From the NCBI GenBank assembly GCA_002448875.1, contig DKAS01000173.1, forward strand, positions 31,036-56,711: a stretch of 25,676 bases of DNA, in the 5' to 3' direction. Origin of the DNA: Proteobacteria bacterium UBA6920. GTDB lineage: Bacteria; Pseudomonadota; Gammaproteobacteria; SG8-11. Of this stretch, positions 1 to 7,955 are shown piece after piece (position 1 is the first letter of the stretch; each line of letters begins with the position of its first letter). The notes under the pieces were generated by a model. That model was not told the origin of the DNA. It searched no databases and saw only the letters and a program-made list of their open reading frames with translations. Made by a program: the position numbers and the translations under genes.

Positions 1-938
1 ACCTCAAGCCGCGCGACATCATGAACCGCCAGGCCTTCGAGAATGCCATGGTGGTGGTCATGGCCCTGGGCGGTTCCACCAACGCGGTGCTGCATCTGAT
101 CGCCATGGCGCGCGCGGTCAATGTCGAACTGACCATAGACGATTTCCAGCGCATCAGCGACCGGGTGCCGTTCATCGCCGATCTCAAGCCCAGCGGCCGC
201 TACGTGATGGAAGATCTGCACAAGGTTGGCGGCACGCCGGCGGTGATGAAGTATCTGCTGGAAAAGAACCTGATCGACGGCGGTTGCCTCACCGTGACCG
301 GTAATACCGTGGCCCAGAACCTGGCCAGCCTGCCGGCGTTGAAAGCCGGTCAGGATGTGGTCCGCCCCCTGGAAAAACCCATCAAGGCCACCGGCCACAT
401 TCGCATTCTCAAGGGTAATCTGGCGCCGGGCGGTTCGGTGGCCAAGATCACCGGCAAGGAAGGGCTGCGCTTCTCCGGTCCGGCGCGGGTATACGATGCC
501 GAGGAGGACATGCTCAAGGCGCTGGAAGAGGGCCGCATCGGCAAGGGTGATGTGGTGGTCATTCGTTACGAAGGTCCCAAGGGCGGACCGGGCATGCCGG
601 AAATGCTCACCCCCACCTCCGCCATCATGGGCGCGGGTCTGGGCGAGCACGTGGCGTTGATTACCGACGGGCGTTTTTCCGGCGGCTCCCATGGCTTCAT
701 CATCGGTCATGTGGTGCCCGAGGCGCAGGAGGGCGGGCCTATCGCCCTGGTGCGCGATGGTGATGTCATCACGATCGATGCCAATCAGAACACCCTGTCG
801 GTGGATGTCAGTGACGCCGACCTGGCCAAGCGGCGCAAGGAATGGAAAATGCCGGCGTATAAGTTCACCCGCGGCACGCTTTATAAATACATCAAGAACG
901 TGAAAAACGCCTCCGAAGGCTGCGTCACCGACGAGTAG
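1..938 (+). CDS. ilvD: Dihydroxy-acid dehydratase, C-terminal half (5' truncated by window edge)
   Basis: IlvD dehydrates 2,3-dihydroxy-3-methyl acids to 2-oxo acids in the cytoplasmic pathway to valine, isoleucine and CoA precursors; the enzyme carries an Fe-S cluster. About 311 residues are present, just over half of the usual 557-616. The reading frame is open to the left edge (first full codon at base 3, reading LKPRDIM), so the true start lies outside and the ATG at 21 is internal. Family marks are [10 protein letters not shown] near the beginning, the KGGPGMPEM stretch, the second IlvD/Edd signature [11 protein letters not shown], and a C-terminus ending in [16 protein letters not shown], typical of the shorter bacterial type. 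A stem-loop terminator follows the stop closely, so this is the end of its transcription unit. Assignment is firm; only the missing N-terminus is unseen. Confidence 0.96.
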   Translation, partial: LKPRDIMNRQAFENAMVVVMALGGSTNAVLHLIAMARAVNVELTIDDFQRISDRVPFIADLKPSGRYVMEDLHKVGGTPAVMKYLLEKNLIDGGCLTVTGNTVAQNLASLPALKAGQDVVRPLEKPIKATGHIRILKGNLAPGGSVAKITGKEGLRFSGPARVYDAEEDMLKALEEGRIGKGDVVVIRYEGPKGGPGMPEMLTPTSAIMGAGLGEHVALITDGRFSGGSHGFIIGHVVPEAQEGGPIALVRDGDVITIDANQNTLSVDVSDADLAKRRKEWKMPAYKFTRGTLYKYIKNVKNASEGCVTDE

Positions 939-951
939 CGTCAGCGCCCCC

Positions 952-990
952 CCCCCTGGCGCAGCTGTATCGCGAACCAGGGGGAGTTTT
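952..990 (+). terminator. Rho-independent terminator of ilvD
   Basis: An 8-bp GC-rich stem (CCCCCTGG at 952-959 with CCAGGGGG at 977-984) encloses a 17-nt loop and is followed by AG and TTTT. It lies 13 bases after the ilvD stop, as expected for an intrinsic terminator. A preceding run of C makes stem register flexible. Confidence 0.75.
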
Positions 991-1356
991 CCTGTTAAAT
1001 CAATTGCCTGGCTTATCAATCCGCAGACATTAAGTGTCTTTTAAGCGACCCTGGGGGATCATCTGCCGCGGGGGGTTGCGAAATTAAGATGTTGCGATTT
1101 GCTGCGACAGAGTACGGGACAGTCAGGGGCGCCGGGAGCGATTCGTCTGCTACCGTCGCTATATACAAAACAATGGATGTGTCTAGTTGTAAGTTTCACG
1201 CGAATACACAATTCCTCGACACGATCTTCCATCGTCTACTGATACTCCCCGAGAAGATGCGGCAACTCACTGCGGCCCCTGCCCGGTCACGGTCTGGGCG
1301 CAGTTTGCAACGCGGATGTATACCATAGCAGCGGGATCACACGAGGAGGTACACGG
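991..1356 (+). other. Intergenic region upstream of the sulfite dehydrogenase gene
   Basis: This stretch carries no convincing gene. A small imperfect stem (AGACA at 1025-1029 with TGTCT at 1035-1039, then TTTT) may be a weak second terminator. AT-richer islands such as CTATATAC near 1160 could hold a promoter for the downstream gene, but I found no well-spaced -35/-10 pair and no GG-N10-GC sigma-54 pattern. The open frame at 1089-1328 has no ribosome binding site and no recognisable protein character. Confidence 0.5.
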
Positions 1357-2616
1357 ATGGAAGATTCGAAATTTACCCGGCGTAAATTCATGCATTCGGC
1401 CGGCATGCTCGGTTTGGCGGGGCTGGCCGGTGGCGGAATCAACAAAGCGCTGGCAGACAGCGGCGGTGGCGCGGGGACCGCGGCATCTCCGCAGACGGCT
1501 ACTTTGCCCTTTGAGCATGGTGAGCGCGTACTGGCGCAATATCCGCAAAAGCGGCCGTTGATGATACTCACCAGCAACGGTTTGCAGCTGGAGACTCCGT
1601 TTTCGGTGTTCGACGAAAATATTATTACCCCCAATGACGCATTTTTCGTCCGTTACCATAATTCGCGAAATCCTCTGTCGATCAACGGCGCCCAGTATCG
1701 GCTCAGCGTCGGCGGCAATGTTACCACCAGCCTGAGCCTGTCCCTGGCCGATCTTAAATCCAAGTTCACTCCGGTGGAGTTGGTAGCCGTGTGCGCCTGT
1801 ACCGGTAACAGCCGCGGGTTCAACAAACCGCGCGTGCCTGGCGGGCAGTGGGCGCATGGCGCCATGGGCAATGCGCGCTGGAAAGGTGTGCGGCTGAAGG
1901 ATGTGCTGGACATGGCCGGTGTGGGCAACGGGGCGGTGCAGGTTACCTTCAACGGGATGGATCAGGGCGCCAAGCCGTCGGTGCCGGATTTTGTCAAGGC
2001 GCTGGATATCGATTTCGCGCGCAACAGCGACGCCCTGCTGGCTTACGAGATGAATGGCGCCGATCTGCCGGTGCTTAACGGTTACCCGGTGCGTCTGGTG
2101 GTGCCTGGCTATACCGGTACATACTGGGTCAAGCACCTGACCGAGATTAATGTCATCGATACCGTGTTCGATGGTTTCTACATGGGGGTCGCCTACCGCG
2201 AACCGGACAACGACTGCGCCTGCGTTCCTCCGGGAACGGCGCCGGCAGCCACTCGTCCGGTGACCAAGCCGCGTATCCGTTCCTTCATTACCAATTTGAT
2301 TGAAGGCGCGAATGTGGCGATCGGTACCGCGGTGACGGTGCGAGGTTTTGCCTTTGATGGCGGAACGGGTATTGCCAAGGTGGAGTTTTCCAATGACGGT
2401 GGCGCCACCTGGAAGGATGCGGTGCTGGGCGAGGATCTGGGTAAATACGCTGCTCGCGCCTGGAGCACGCAGTTCACAGCCGGCGCGGCCGGTCCCCTGG
2501 CGCTGAAGGTCAAGGCCACGGCGGTTTCGGGTGAAACGCAGCCGGTGGAGCAGTTCTGGCAACCCACCGGTTACGGCTACAACCCCATCGAAACCGTTAA
2601 TGTCACGGCCATTTAA
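1357..2616 (+). CDS. sorA: SorA-like sulfite dehydrogenase, molybdopterin subunit, Tat-exported
   Basis: The 419-residue protein looks like a periplasmic sulfite oxidase family molybdoenzyme that oxidises sulfite to sulfate and passes electrons to cytochrome c. The start is fixed by GAGGAGG six to seven bases before the ATG. Residues 5-32 form a twin-arginine signal (TRRKFMHSAG, then a hydrophobic stretch ending near ALA). The Moco-binding core shows C146-A-C148-T-G-N-S-R; C148 fits the conserved C-x-G-N Mo-ligand cysteine. It is followed by GQWAHGAMGNARWKGV, equivalent to the W..GA.G.A.W.GV motif. Residues about 300-410 look like the Ig-like Mo-cofactor dimerisation domain (VRGFAFDGGTGIAKVEFSNDGGATW). 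There is no N-terminal cytochrome b5 domain, unlike animal sulfite oxidase. The next gene, 12 bases on, encodes a c-type cytochrome, supporting a SorAB-type pair. The substrate is inferred from family and context; other SorA-like enzymes of unknown substrate exist. Confidence 0.82.
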   Translation: MEDSKFTRRKFMHSAGMLGLAGLAGGGINKALADSGGGAGTAASPQTATLPFEHGERVLAQYPQKRPLMILTSNGLQLETPFSVFDENIITPNDAFFVRYHNSRNPLSINGAQYRLSVGGNVTTSLSLSLADLKSKFTPVELVAVCACTGNSRGFNKPRVPGGQWAHGAMGNARWKGVRLKDVLDMAGVGNGAVQVTFNGMDQGAKPSVPDFVKALDIDFARNSDALLAYEMNGADLPVLNGYPVRLVVPGYTGTYWVKHLTEINVIDTVFDGFYMGVAYREPDNDCACVPPGTAPAATRPVTKPRIRSFITNLIEGANVAIGTAVTVRGFAFDGGTGIAKVEFSNDGGATWKDAVLGEDLGKYAARAWSTQFTAGAAGPLALKVKATAVSGETQPVEQFWQPTGYGYNPIETVNVTAI

Positions 2617-2628
2617 TTAGGAGGCGTC

Positions 2629-3282
2629 ATGCATATGCAAAGCAATATGGAATTTCGCCGTGTGAGCGGTGGCAGGATTGCATCATTGTTGATTCTATCC
2701 CTGGCCCTGGGGCTGACGCTTAGCGCCTGCAGCAGCAGCGGTGGTGGTTCCTCCAGCGGCGACAAACAGCAATCCAGCACCGAAGATACCGCCGGCGACA
2801 ACACCAGCGGTGGTGATGCCGGGGGTGGCACTGCCAGCGGGAGTCCCACTACTGCCGTCGAGACTGACGGTGGCGGTGGCTCCTCCAGAGGTGGTGGCGG
2901 CGGTGGTGGTGCCGGCGGTGGAGTGACGGTCAATGGCGACACCATCAGCATCTCGTTGCCGCCGGATCGGTCGCGTTTTCAGCCGGGGCCGCCGATGCCG
3001 CTGGCCGATGCCACGCCCTGTTTGGCCTGTCATGACGGCGGTGACGCCGCCGAGTTTACCGCCAGCACGCAGGGTCCAAACTACGAGGTGGTCAATGAGT
3101 TCTGCCGTGAGTGTCATTCGGCGGACTACGTCAGCTCGCAGCCCTTGCTGGACAGTACCGGCTGGGCGAAGGTAGTGAAGAAAATGTCGGATCGTTTTGA
3201 TCCGGCGGCAATCAACAGCTATCTCAACCCTGAGCACCAGAAGCTGATGGTGCAGTATCTGACTACTGTGTACGGTAAATAG
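2629..3282 (+). CDS. Diheme c-type cytochrome lipoprotein, SorB-like electron acceptor
   Basis: The 217-residue product begins with a lipoprotein signal (hydrophobic stretch, then LSAC with the lipid-anchored cysteine at about C34). Residues 35-105 are a low-complexity Gly/Ser/Thr linker. The C-terminal 110 residues hold two CXXCH heme sites: CLACH at 131-135 and CRECH at 159-163. The second site and the following HSADY...GWAKVVKKMSDRF...INSYL resemble the small monoheme SorB subunit of sulfite:cytochrome c oxidoreductase, with the KKM methionine a likely axial ligand. The start follows AGGAGG (2619-2624) by four bases; the ATG at 2635 would space better and changes nothing important. Being 12 bases downstream of the Moco gene, it is probably co-transcribed and accepts its electrons while tethered to a membrane. 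The extra heme and the linker are unusual for SorB, so I leave the symbol blank. Confidence 0.78.
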   Translation: MHMQSNMEFRRVSGGRIASLLILSLALGLTLSACSSSGGGSSSGDKQQSSTEDTAGDNTSGGDAGGGTASGSPTTAVETDGGGGSSRGGGGGGGAGGGVTVNGDTISISLPPDRSRFQPGPPMPLADATPCLACHDGGDAAEFTASTQGPNYEVVNEFCRECHSADYVSSQPLLDSTGWAKVVKKMSDRFDPAAINSYLNPEHQKLMVQYLTTVYGK

Positions 3283-3301
3283 AAGAATCGGCAGAGTCGC
3301 G

Positions 3302-3342
3302 CCGCACCCTGGATCGGGCAAGCCGACCGGTCCAGGGTGCGG
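3302..3342. terminator. Perfect 12-bp stem-loop between convergent genes
   Basis: CCGCACCCTGGA (3302-3313) is perfectly complementary to TCCAGGGTGCGG (3331-3342) across a 17-nt loop. It sits about 20 bases after the cytochrome stop and about 25 bases after the end of the convergent DUF2797 gene, so it could end both transcripts. Neither side has a T-tract, so intrinsic termination is uncertain; it could also be a 3'-end stabilising hairpin. Confidence 0.5.
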
Positions 3343-3367
3343 ATTCCCGCCGATACCCCGCATCCCG

Positions 3368-4189
3368 TCAGTCCTGCAGCTCCGCGCTGACCACGTACCC
3401 GCCGTATTTGCGAATATTGAGCACGCCGCAGTCCAGCAGCAGGTACTGGCCCTTGATGCCCTGCAGCCTGCCGCTGATTTCTGCTTGTTTGTCCAGATTG
3501 AGGGCGCGCACCGGTCGCGGGTAGCTCAGTACCGGGTAGGTGAAGGTCTGCGCCGTGGCCTCCATCGTCGCCCGCCAGGCCTGCGGTCCTTCGTTCTGGC
3601 GCAGTGCTTCCAGCTCCGGTCCGCACTGTTCCAGCAGCCGGTCTCGTTCCCGTTCCAGGTCCAGCGCCGGCGGCTCTGCCGACAGCATGCGCCGCCAATC
3701 GGTTTTGTCCTGCACATGGCGGGCAATGATCACTTCCACCAGACCCGCCAGCCGCCGGTCGGTTGTCTCCAGGATTTTCAGCGCCGCGGTCGCGCCCTGA
3801 TCCAGCCAGCGCGTCGGGATCTGTGAATTGCGCGTGATGCCCACTTTCAGACCGGAGGTGTTTGCCAGGTAGACGCTGTGGGGGGTGAAGCAGTGGTTTT
3901 GCGCCCAGTCCGGCTCGCGACAGGTGCCGGCGGCGAAATGACAGCGTTCGGGCTTGACGATGCACAGGTCGCAGGCCGCCAGACGGACGAAGCAGGGGTA
4001 GCAATAGCCCTGATTGAAACTTTTACTGGTCTGGCGCCCGCAGCCCAGACAGAGAATTTGCCCTGAAAAGCGCAGGGTCAGGGTCCTGCCCAGGGCATCG
4101 CCCAGGGCCAGGCGATTTTCGCCCAGGGGCAGGTGATAGCGCGGTTCCGGTTCCAGGGTGCATTCCATTTTTCGCAAACTACCCTGCAT
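3368..4189 (-). CDS. DUF2797 family protein, zinc-cluster plus GIY-YIG-like core, function unknown
   Basis: The 273-residue protein matches the conserved bacterial DUF2797 family, which has no established function. Eight cysteines (about 47, 50, 63, 66, 73, 76, 83, 90) include the pairs CLGC, CYPC and CDLC and could bind two zinc ions. Directly after them come VYLANTSGLKVGITR (about 106-120), R127 and E152 in an order reminiscent of the GIY-YIG nuclease fold. The C-terminal third (LKGIKGQYLLL-type, actually LQGIKGQYLLLDCGVLNIRKYGGY) is a beta-rich end usual for the family. The ATG start lies about ten bases after AAGGAGGGG on the minus strand; a second methionine at residue 8 is possible. It diverges from the DUF349 gene across a 117-base gap and converges with the sulfite-oxidation pair. 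A nucleic-acid role is an inference from the fold resemblance only. Confidence 0.82.
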   Translation of the reverse strand: MQGSLRKMECTLEPEPRYHLPLGENRLALGDALGRTLTLRFSGQILCLGCGRQTSKSFNQGYCYPCFVRLAACDLCIVKPERCHFAAGTCREPDWAQNHCFTPHSVYLANTSGLKVGITRNSQIPTRWLDQGATAALKILETTDRRLAGLVEVIIARHVQDKTDWRRMLSAEPPALDLERERDRLLEQCGPELEALRQNEGPQAWRATMEATAQTFTYPVLSYPRPVRALNLDKQAEISGRLQGIKGQYLLLDCGVLNIRKYGGYVVSAELQD

Positions 4190-4306
4190 GGCTGCTGCCC
4201 CTCCTTTTGTTTAGTGTATGATACCTTGCTTCGGGCAGGGGCTAGGCATAGGTGCAATGCGCGCGGCCCCGTGCGCAGGCAAGCGGCAGATTGTAAGGGA
4301 TAAACC

Positions 4307-7288
4307 GTGTTAGAGAAATTCTTCAAACCCAAGTGGCAACACAACAAGCCGGAGGTACGCAAGCAGGCGCTGCTGGCTCTGCAGGAGGGCGCGCCGGAAA
4401 CCCTGGATATCTACACGCGGGTGGCGCAACAGGACAGCGATGCCGGTGTGCGCCGGCTGGCGGTCAACCGGGTGCTGGATCTGGCGGTGTTGCGCGCGAT
4501 CGGCGACGGCGATGGCGACGGCGAAGTGCGCGAGCTGGCGCGCAAGCGTTTTTTTCGCATGGTGGCCGGCCTGGAACAGGGCCCGTGGCCGCTGACTGCC
4601 CGCCTGGAATGGGTGCAGCGCGAAGCGCAAACGGAGCTGCTGGAAGCTTTCGCCCGTCAGGGACGGGAAGTGGAAATGCGCCTGGCGGCGCTGGCCCGGG
4701 TAAACCGGGAGGCCTTGCTGGGCGATCTGGCGATCGCCGATGCTGATGCCCAGGTGCGGCTGGCGGCGGCGCAGCGCCTGAGTCAGCCGTCGACCATGGC
4801 CCGGGTGGCCAAGGAGAGTCGCCGTCGCGACAAGAAAGTCTACGCCCTGATTCAGGGGCAGCTGGACAAGCTGAAAGCGGAACAGGAAAAACCCGAGCAT
4901 ATGGCGCAGGAGGCGCGCGGCCTGTGCGGGCAGGTGGAAACCCTGTGCAAGGCCAAGGATATGCTGGCCACGGTGGCGCAGAAAGATCACGCGTTTTCCC
5001 TGTGGCGGCAGCTACAGCAGTCGTGGAACTCCGCCTGGGGTGAGTTCCCGGCGGAAATCGCCCAGCGCTGGCTCAAGGCGGTGGAGCAGTACGAGCGGCG
5101 CTATCAGGAATTTCTCGCCGAGGACGGTGAGCGTCGCCAGCGCGAACAGCAGTATGAGGCGCTGCGACAGCGCAAGCGCGCGCTGTGCGCGGATATCGAA
5201 ACACAGATCGAGGCGTTGACTGCCGCCGCGGCCGATGCGCCGCAAGTGGAAGCGGCGCAGGCCATGGCCCACGGGCACCAGCAGGCCTGGTCGGCGGCGG
5301 AAATGCTGCCGCGTGAGGAAGAGCTGGCTTTGCATCAGCGTTTCCGCCAGGCGCTGGATCGCCTGCGCCAGCTGCTACGGGACCTCGGGCAACGCCAGAC
5401 GCTGGCGGCGGACCTGACGGCGCTGCACGGTGACGTGCAACGCCTGCTGACCAGTGGCAGATTCGCGCAGGAGAAGGACATCAAGGAATTGCGCCGCCGC
5501 CTGCAGGTGTTCGCCGATGGGTCCGCGTTGCTCGATAAGGAACAATATGAGGCCGTGCGCCAGGCGCTGGACAAGCTGGTGGCGCGGCGCCAGCAGCAGG
5601 AGGAAAAAGCGCAGCAGCAGATGGCACGCTACCGGGAGTTGGTGGCCGCTCTGGAACAGGATCTGGCGCAGGGCGTCAGCGCCGCCGCCGTCGATCACCA
5701 GCGGGAGTTGCGCGACATCGGTCGCCGTCTGTCGCCGGCCGGTAAACGGCAACTGGCGGAAGAAGGCTGGCAGGGCAGGTTGCACGATGCCACCCAGCAG
5801 CTGGAGGAAATCCGCGACTGGAAGCGCTGGTCGGGTACGCCGCACAAGGAGTCGCTGGTCAGGGAAATGGAACAGCTGGCCGCGGAAGTCAGCGCCGGCG
5901 CCGGTAACGATATCGAATCGCTGGCGGCGCAGGTGCGTGCCGCCCGCGCCGAGTGGAAGCGCCTGGGGGAAACCGATGCCGGCCTTGCCGATCAGTTGTG
6001 GGAGCGCTTCAATGCCGCCTGCAACACGGCATACGCGCCCTGCGAAGTCTACTTCAAGGCGCAGGCCGATGAGCGTGCCATCAATCAACAGCGGCGTCAG
6101 GTGATCTGCGACGGGCTGGACGGCTTTATCGCCAGCCTGTCCGACAGCGGCGCCGACGACTGGCAGCGCATAGACCAGATCATCAAGACCGCGCAGCAGG
6201 AGTGGCGGACCGTGGGCGCGGTCGCGCGCAAGGAAGGGCAGTCGCTGGGCAAGCGTTACAAGACGGCGATGGACAGTCTGCGCGCCAGGCTCGATCAGCA
6301 TCTGCAGCGCCACGGCGAGGAAAAGGCGGCGCTGGTGGAAAATCTGCGGCAGCTGCTGGCGCAGGCGCAGGGTGACGATGCGGGTATGCTCGCGCAGGCG
6401 CTGGAACAGGCCAAACAGATGCAGCAGCAATGGAAGCGCGTCGGCCGGGCGAAGAAGGAACGGACCCTGTGGGAAGAGTTTCGCGCGCTCAACGACCAGT
6501 TGTTCGGTCGGCGCCAGGCGGTGGCTGAGGCCCAGAAGCAGGAGTTGCAGCAGGTCATCGATGCGCGGGTGCAAATAATAGATAACGTCGCTGCCCTGGC
6601 AGCCAGGCCGCCGGAAGAAGTGGCCCAGGCCGGCGCACAGTACGCGCAGCTGCGGCGCGACTGGGAGCAGGCCGCCCATCCCGGCAAGGAGCAGATGCAG
6701 GCACTGACCGCGCGCTATCGCCAGGCCTGCCGGGACATCGAGCAGGCGCAGCAACGGGCCGTGCTCGCCGGCAAACGGCGCTGGCTGGATGTCCTGGAAG
6801 ACAAGAGCGAGCTGTGTTGCCGCCTGGAACGCCTGCTGCAACGCCTCGCCGCCGGCGAGACGGTAGTCGATCTGCCGGCGACCGTCGAGGCGACGCAACA
6901 GGCCTGGCAAGCGCTGGCTTCGGGCAATGACGATCTGGAAGAGGTGATTCAGCGACGCTTTCAGCAGGCAGTAGAGGCCGCCGTCGGCGCGCAAGCGCGC
7001 GGCGGAGTAACGCCGGCGACGATGGATGCTCTGGGACAGCTGTGCGTGCGCCTGGAACTGCTGGCGGAAATCGATACTCCGGAAGCCTTCAAGGCGCAAC
7101 GCATGCAGTATCAGCTGGAACACCTGGCGGAAAAAATGCGGGGCGAGGCGCGGCCACCGCAGGTCGAATTCCGCGCCACGCTGGCTGCCTGGTACGCTCT
7201 GCCTTGCGCGGCGGATGCGGCGGCGGCAGAGGTGCTGCGCCAGCGCTTTCTGCGCGCCCGTGATCACTGCATGCGGCATGCGTCCTGA
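4307..7288 (+). CDS. Large DUF349 coiled-coil protein with HEAT-like N-terminus
   Basis: The 993-residue protein starts at GTG, six bases after TAAGGGA; the opening residues MLEKFFKPKWQHNKPEVR are the typical start of gammaproteobacterial DUF349 proteins. Residues 1-170 contain short helical HEAT-like units (for example DSDAGVRRLAVNRVLDL and DADAQVRLAAAQRL). The rest is Gln/Glu/Arg/Ala-rich and almost wholly helical, probably coiled coil. DUF349-type units, marked by WK/RxxG followed by LWxxFxxxxxxx, recur near residues 549-590 (EWKRLGETDAGLADQLWERF), 633-665 (EWRTVGAVARKEGQSLGKRY) and 708-745 (QWKRVGRAKKERTLWEEF). There is no signal peptide or TM segment, so it is cytosolic. The family is widespread and has no settled function. 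The strongly biased composition also produces a very long spurious antisense frame. The next gene starts 24 bases later and may share the transcript. Confidence 0.9.
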   Translation: MLEKFFKPKWQHNKPEVRKQALLALQEGAPETLDIYTRVAQQDSDAGVRRLAVNRVLDLAVLRAIGDGDGDGEVRELARKRFFRMVAGLEQGPWPLTARLEWVQREAQTELLEAFARQGREVEMRLAALARVNREALLGDLAIADADAQVRLAAAQRLSQPSTMARVAKESRRRDKKVYALIQGQLDKLKAEQEKPEHMAQEARGLCGQVETLCKAKDMLATVAQKDHAFSLWRQLQQSWNSAWGEFPAEIAQRWLKAVEQYERRYQEFLAEDGERRQREQQYEALRQRKRALCADIETQIEALTAAAADAPQVEAAQAMAHGHQQAWSAAEMLPREEELALHQRFRQALDRLRQLLRDLGQRQTLAADLTALHGDVQRLLTSGRFAQEKDIKELRRRLQVFADGSALLDKEQYEAVRQALDKLVARRQQQEEKAQQQMARYRELVAALEQDLAQGVSAAAVDHQRELRDIGRRLSPAGKRQLAEEGWQGRLHDATQQLEEIRDWKRWSGTPHKESLVREMEQLAAEVSAGAGNDIESLAAQVRAARAEWKRLGETDAGLADQLWERFNAACNTAYAPCEVYFKAQADERAINQQRRQVICDGLDGFIASLSDSGADDWQRIDQIIKTAQQEWRTVGAVARKEGQSLGKRYKTAMDSLRARLDQHLQRHGEEKAALVENLRQLLAQAQGDDAGMLAQALEQAKQMQQQWKRVGRAKKERTLWEEFRALNDQLFGRRQAVAEAQKQELQQVIDARVQIIDNVAALAARPPEEVAQAGAQYAQLRRDWEQAAHPGKEQMQALTARYRQACRDIEQAQQRAVLAGKRRWLDVLEDKSELCCRLERLLQRLAAGETVVDLPATVEATQQAWQALASGNDDLEEVIQRRFQQAVEAAVGAQARGGVTPATMDALGQLCVRLELLAEIDTPEAFKAQRMQYQLEHLAEKMRGEARPPQVEFRATLAAWYALPCAADAAAAEVLRQRFLRARDHCMRHAS

Positions 7289-7312
7289 GTCGGCGAGTGG
7301 GTGATACGGGGC

Positions 7313-7906
7313 ATGAGCAGGAAAGCGACAAATAAGCGCCAGGCGCGCAAGCTGGTCAATGACTATTTCGTCTCCCGCTGCGCGCCGGAGCAATTCGACG
7401 TGCGGCGGGAAATGCGCCTGTTGCAGGGCGGCAGCCGGCTGCGCGGCGTGCTGGCGGCGCTGGCGATCTACCTTGGCGGCTTCGCCGCCAGTTATGCGGC
7501 ATGGAGCGGCGACCATATTACGTATGAGCTGTTCTATAAAATGACCTGGATAGTGCTGTTGCCGGCCACGGTGGTCGGCGTCCTCGCCTGGCAGTTGCGC
7601 TTTAATCGCGGCGAATCCGCCGTGTTCCGCCGCCTGGCGAACGCGATGCGACAAGTGGAGGGCGAGGATGGATTTTTGTGGCGGTTTGGACCCTTGTTGC
7701 AGGCAGGGCGTCCAGAAGATTACGACAGCAAGACGGTAATCAATCAGTCTCGGGCCGGACAGCTGGATGCGGTGGAGCCGGAGGATTATGCGCGGGCGAT
7801 AGTCAACGTCCATTCCCTGTTGAACGACGGCCAGTCCACCGCCCAGTGGCAGCGCGGCCTGGCCGACGTGGAAGCCAATATCAGCGGCTCCGGGCCGCCA
7901 ACCTGA
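7313..7906 (+). CDS. Small two-TM inner-membrane protein, unknown function
   Basis: I do not recognise a family. The product is about 197 residues: a basic N-terminus (MSRKATNKRQARKLV), a cytosolic stretch, two hydrophobic segments at about residues 43-61 (VLAALAIYLGGFAASYAAW) and 74-95 (MTWIVLLPATVVGVLAWQL), and a charged C-terminal domain of about 100 residues, giving a hairpin topology with both ends inside by the positive-inside rule. The ATG at 7313 is chosen because the GTG four codons upstream (7301) has no better ribosome binding site; both are weak. It lies 24 bases after the DUF349 stop and 49 bases before yadG, on the same strand, so it may sit in one operon with either. Codon and base use match its neighbours. 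The acidic C-terminal half (VEGEDGFLWRFGPLL...EDYARAIVNVH) shows no catalytic motif. Confidence 0.7.
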   Translation: MSRKATNKRQARKLVNDYFVSRCAPEQFDVRREMRLLQGGSRLRGVLAALAIYLGGFAASYAAWSGDHITYELFYKMTWIVLLPATVVGVLAWQLRFNRGESAVFRRLANAMRQVEGEDGFLWRFGPLLQAGRPEDYDSKTVINQSRAGQLDAVEPEDYARAIVNVHSLLNDGQSTAQWQRGLADVEANISGSGPPT

Positions 7907-7955
7907 TCAGGCCTCGCGGTCGGGCCATGGCGACCGGCGATCTGGACATCAATTT

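Noticed and set aside
1280..1312. Possible sigma-54 promoter before the sorA-like gene (CTGGGCGCAGTTTGC)
   Set aside because: The GG to GC distance is nine rather than ten bases and the flanks do not match.
1089..1328. 79-codon plus-strand frame between ilvD and the sorA-like gene
   Set aside because: No ribosome binding site, no protein-like pattern, and it ends just before the real gene.
1267..2562. 431-codon open frame on the minus strand
   Set aside because: Antisense shadow of the sorA-like gene; no signal or domain.
4210..4230. Possible -10 elements around TATGATAC between the DUF2797 and DUF349 genes
   Set aside because: The near-palindromic GTATGATAC offers a -10 on both strands, but no -35 at the right spacing was found on either.
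5375..7813. 812-codon open frame on the minus strand
   Set aside because: It is antisense to the DUF349 gene. The GC-rich, alanine/arginine-heavy coding strand depletes stops on the opposite strand; its translation is His/Gln/Leu/Arg-rich with no domain.
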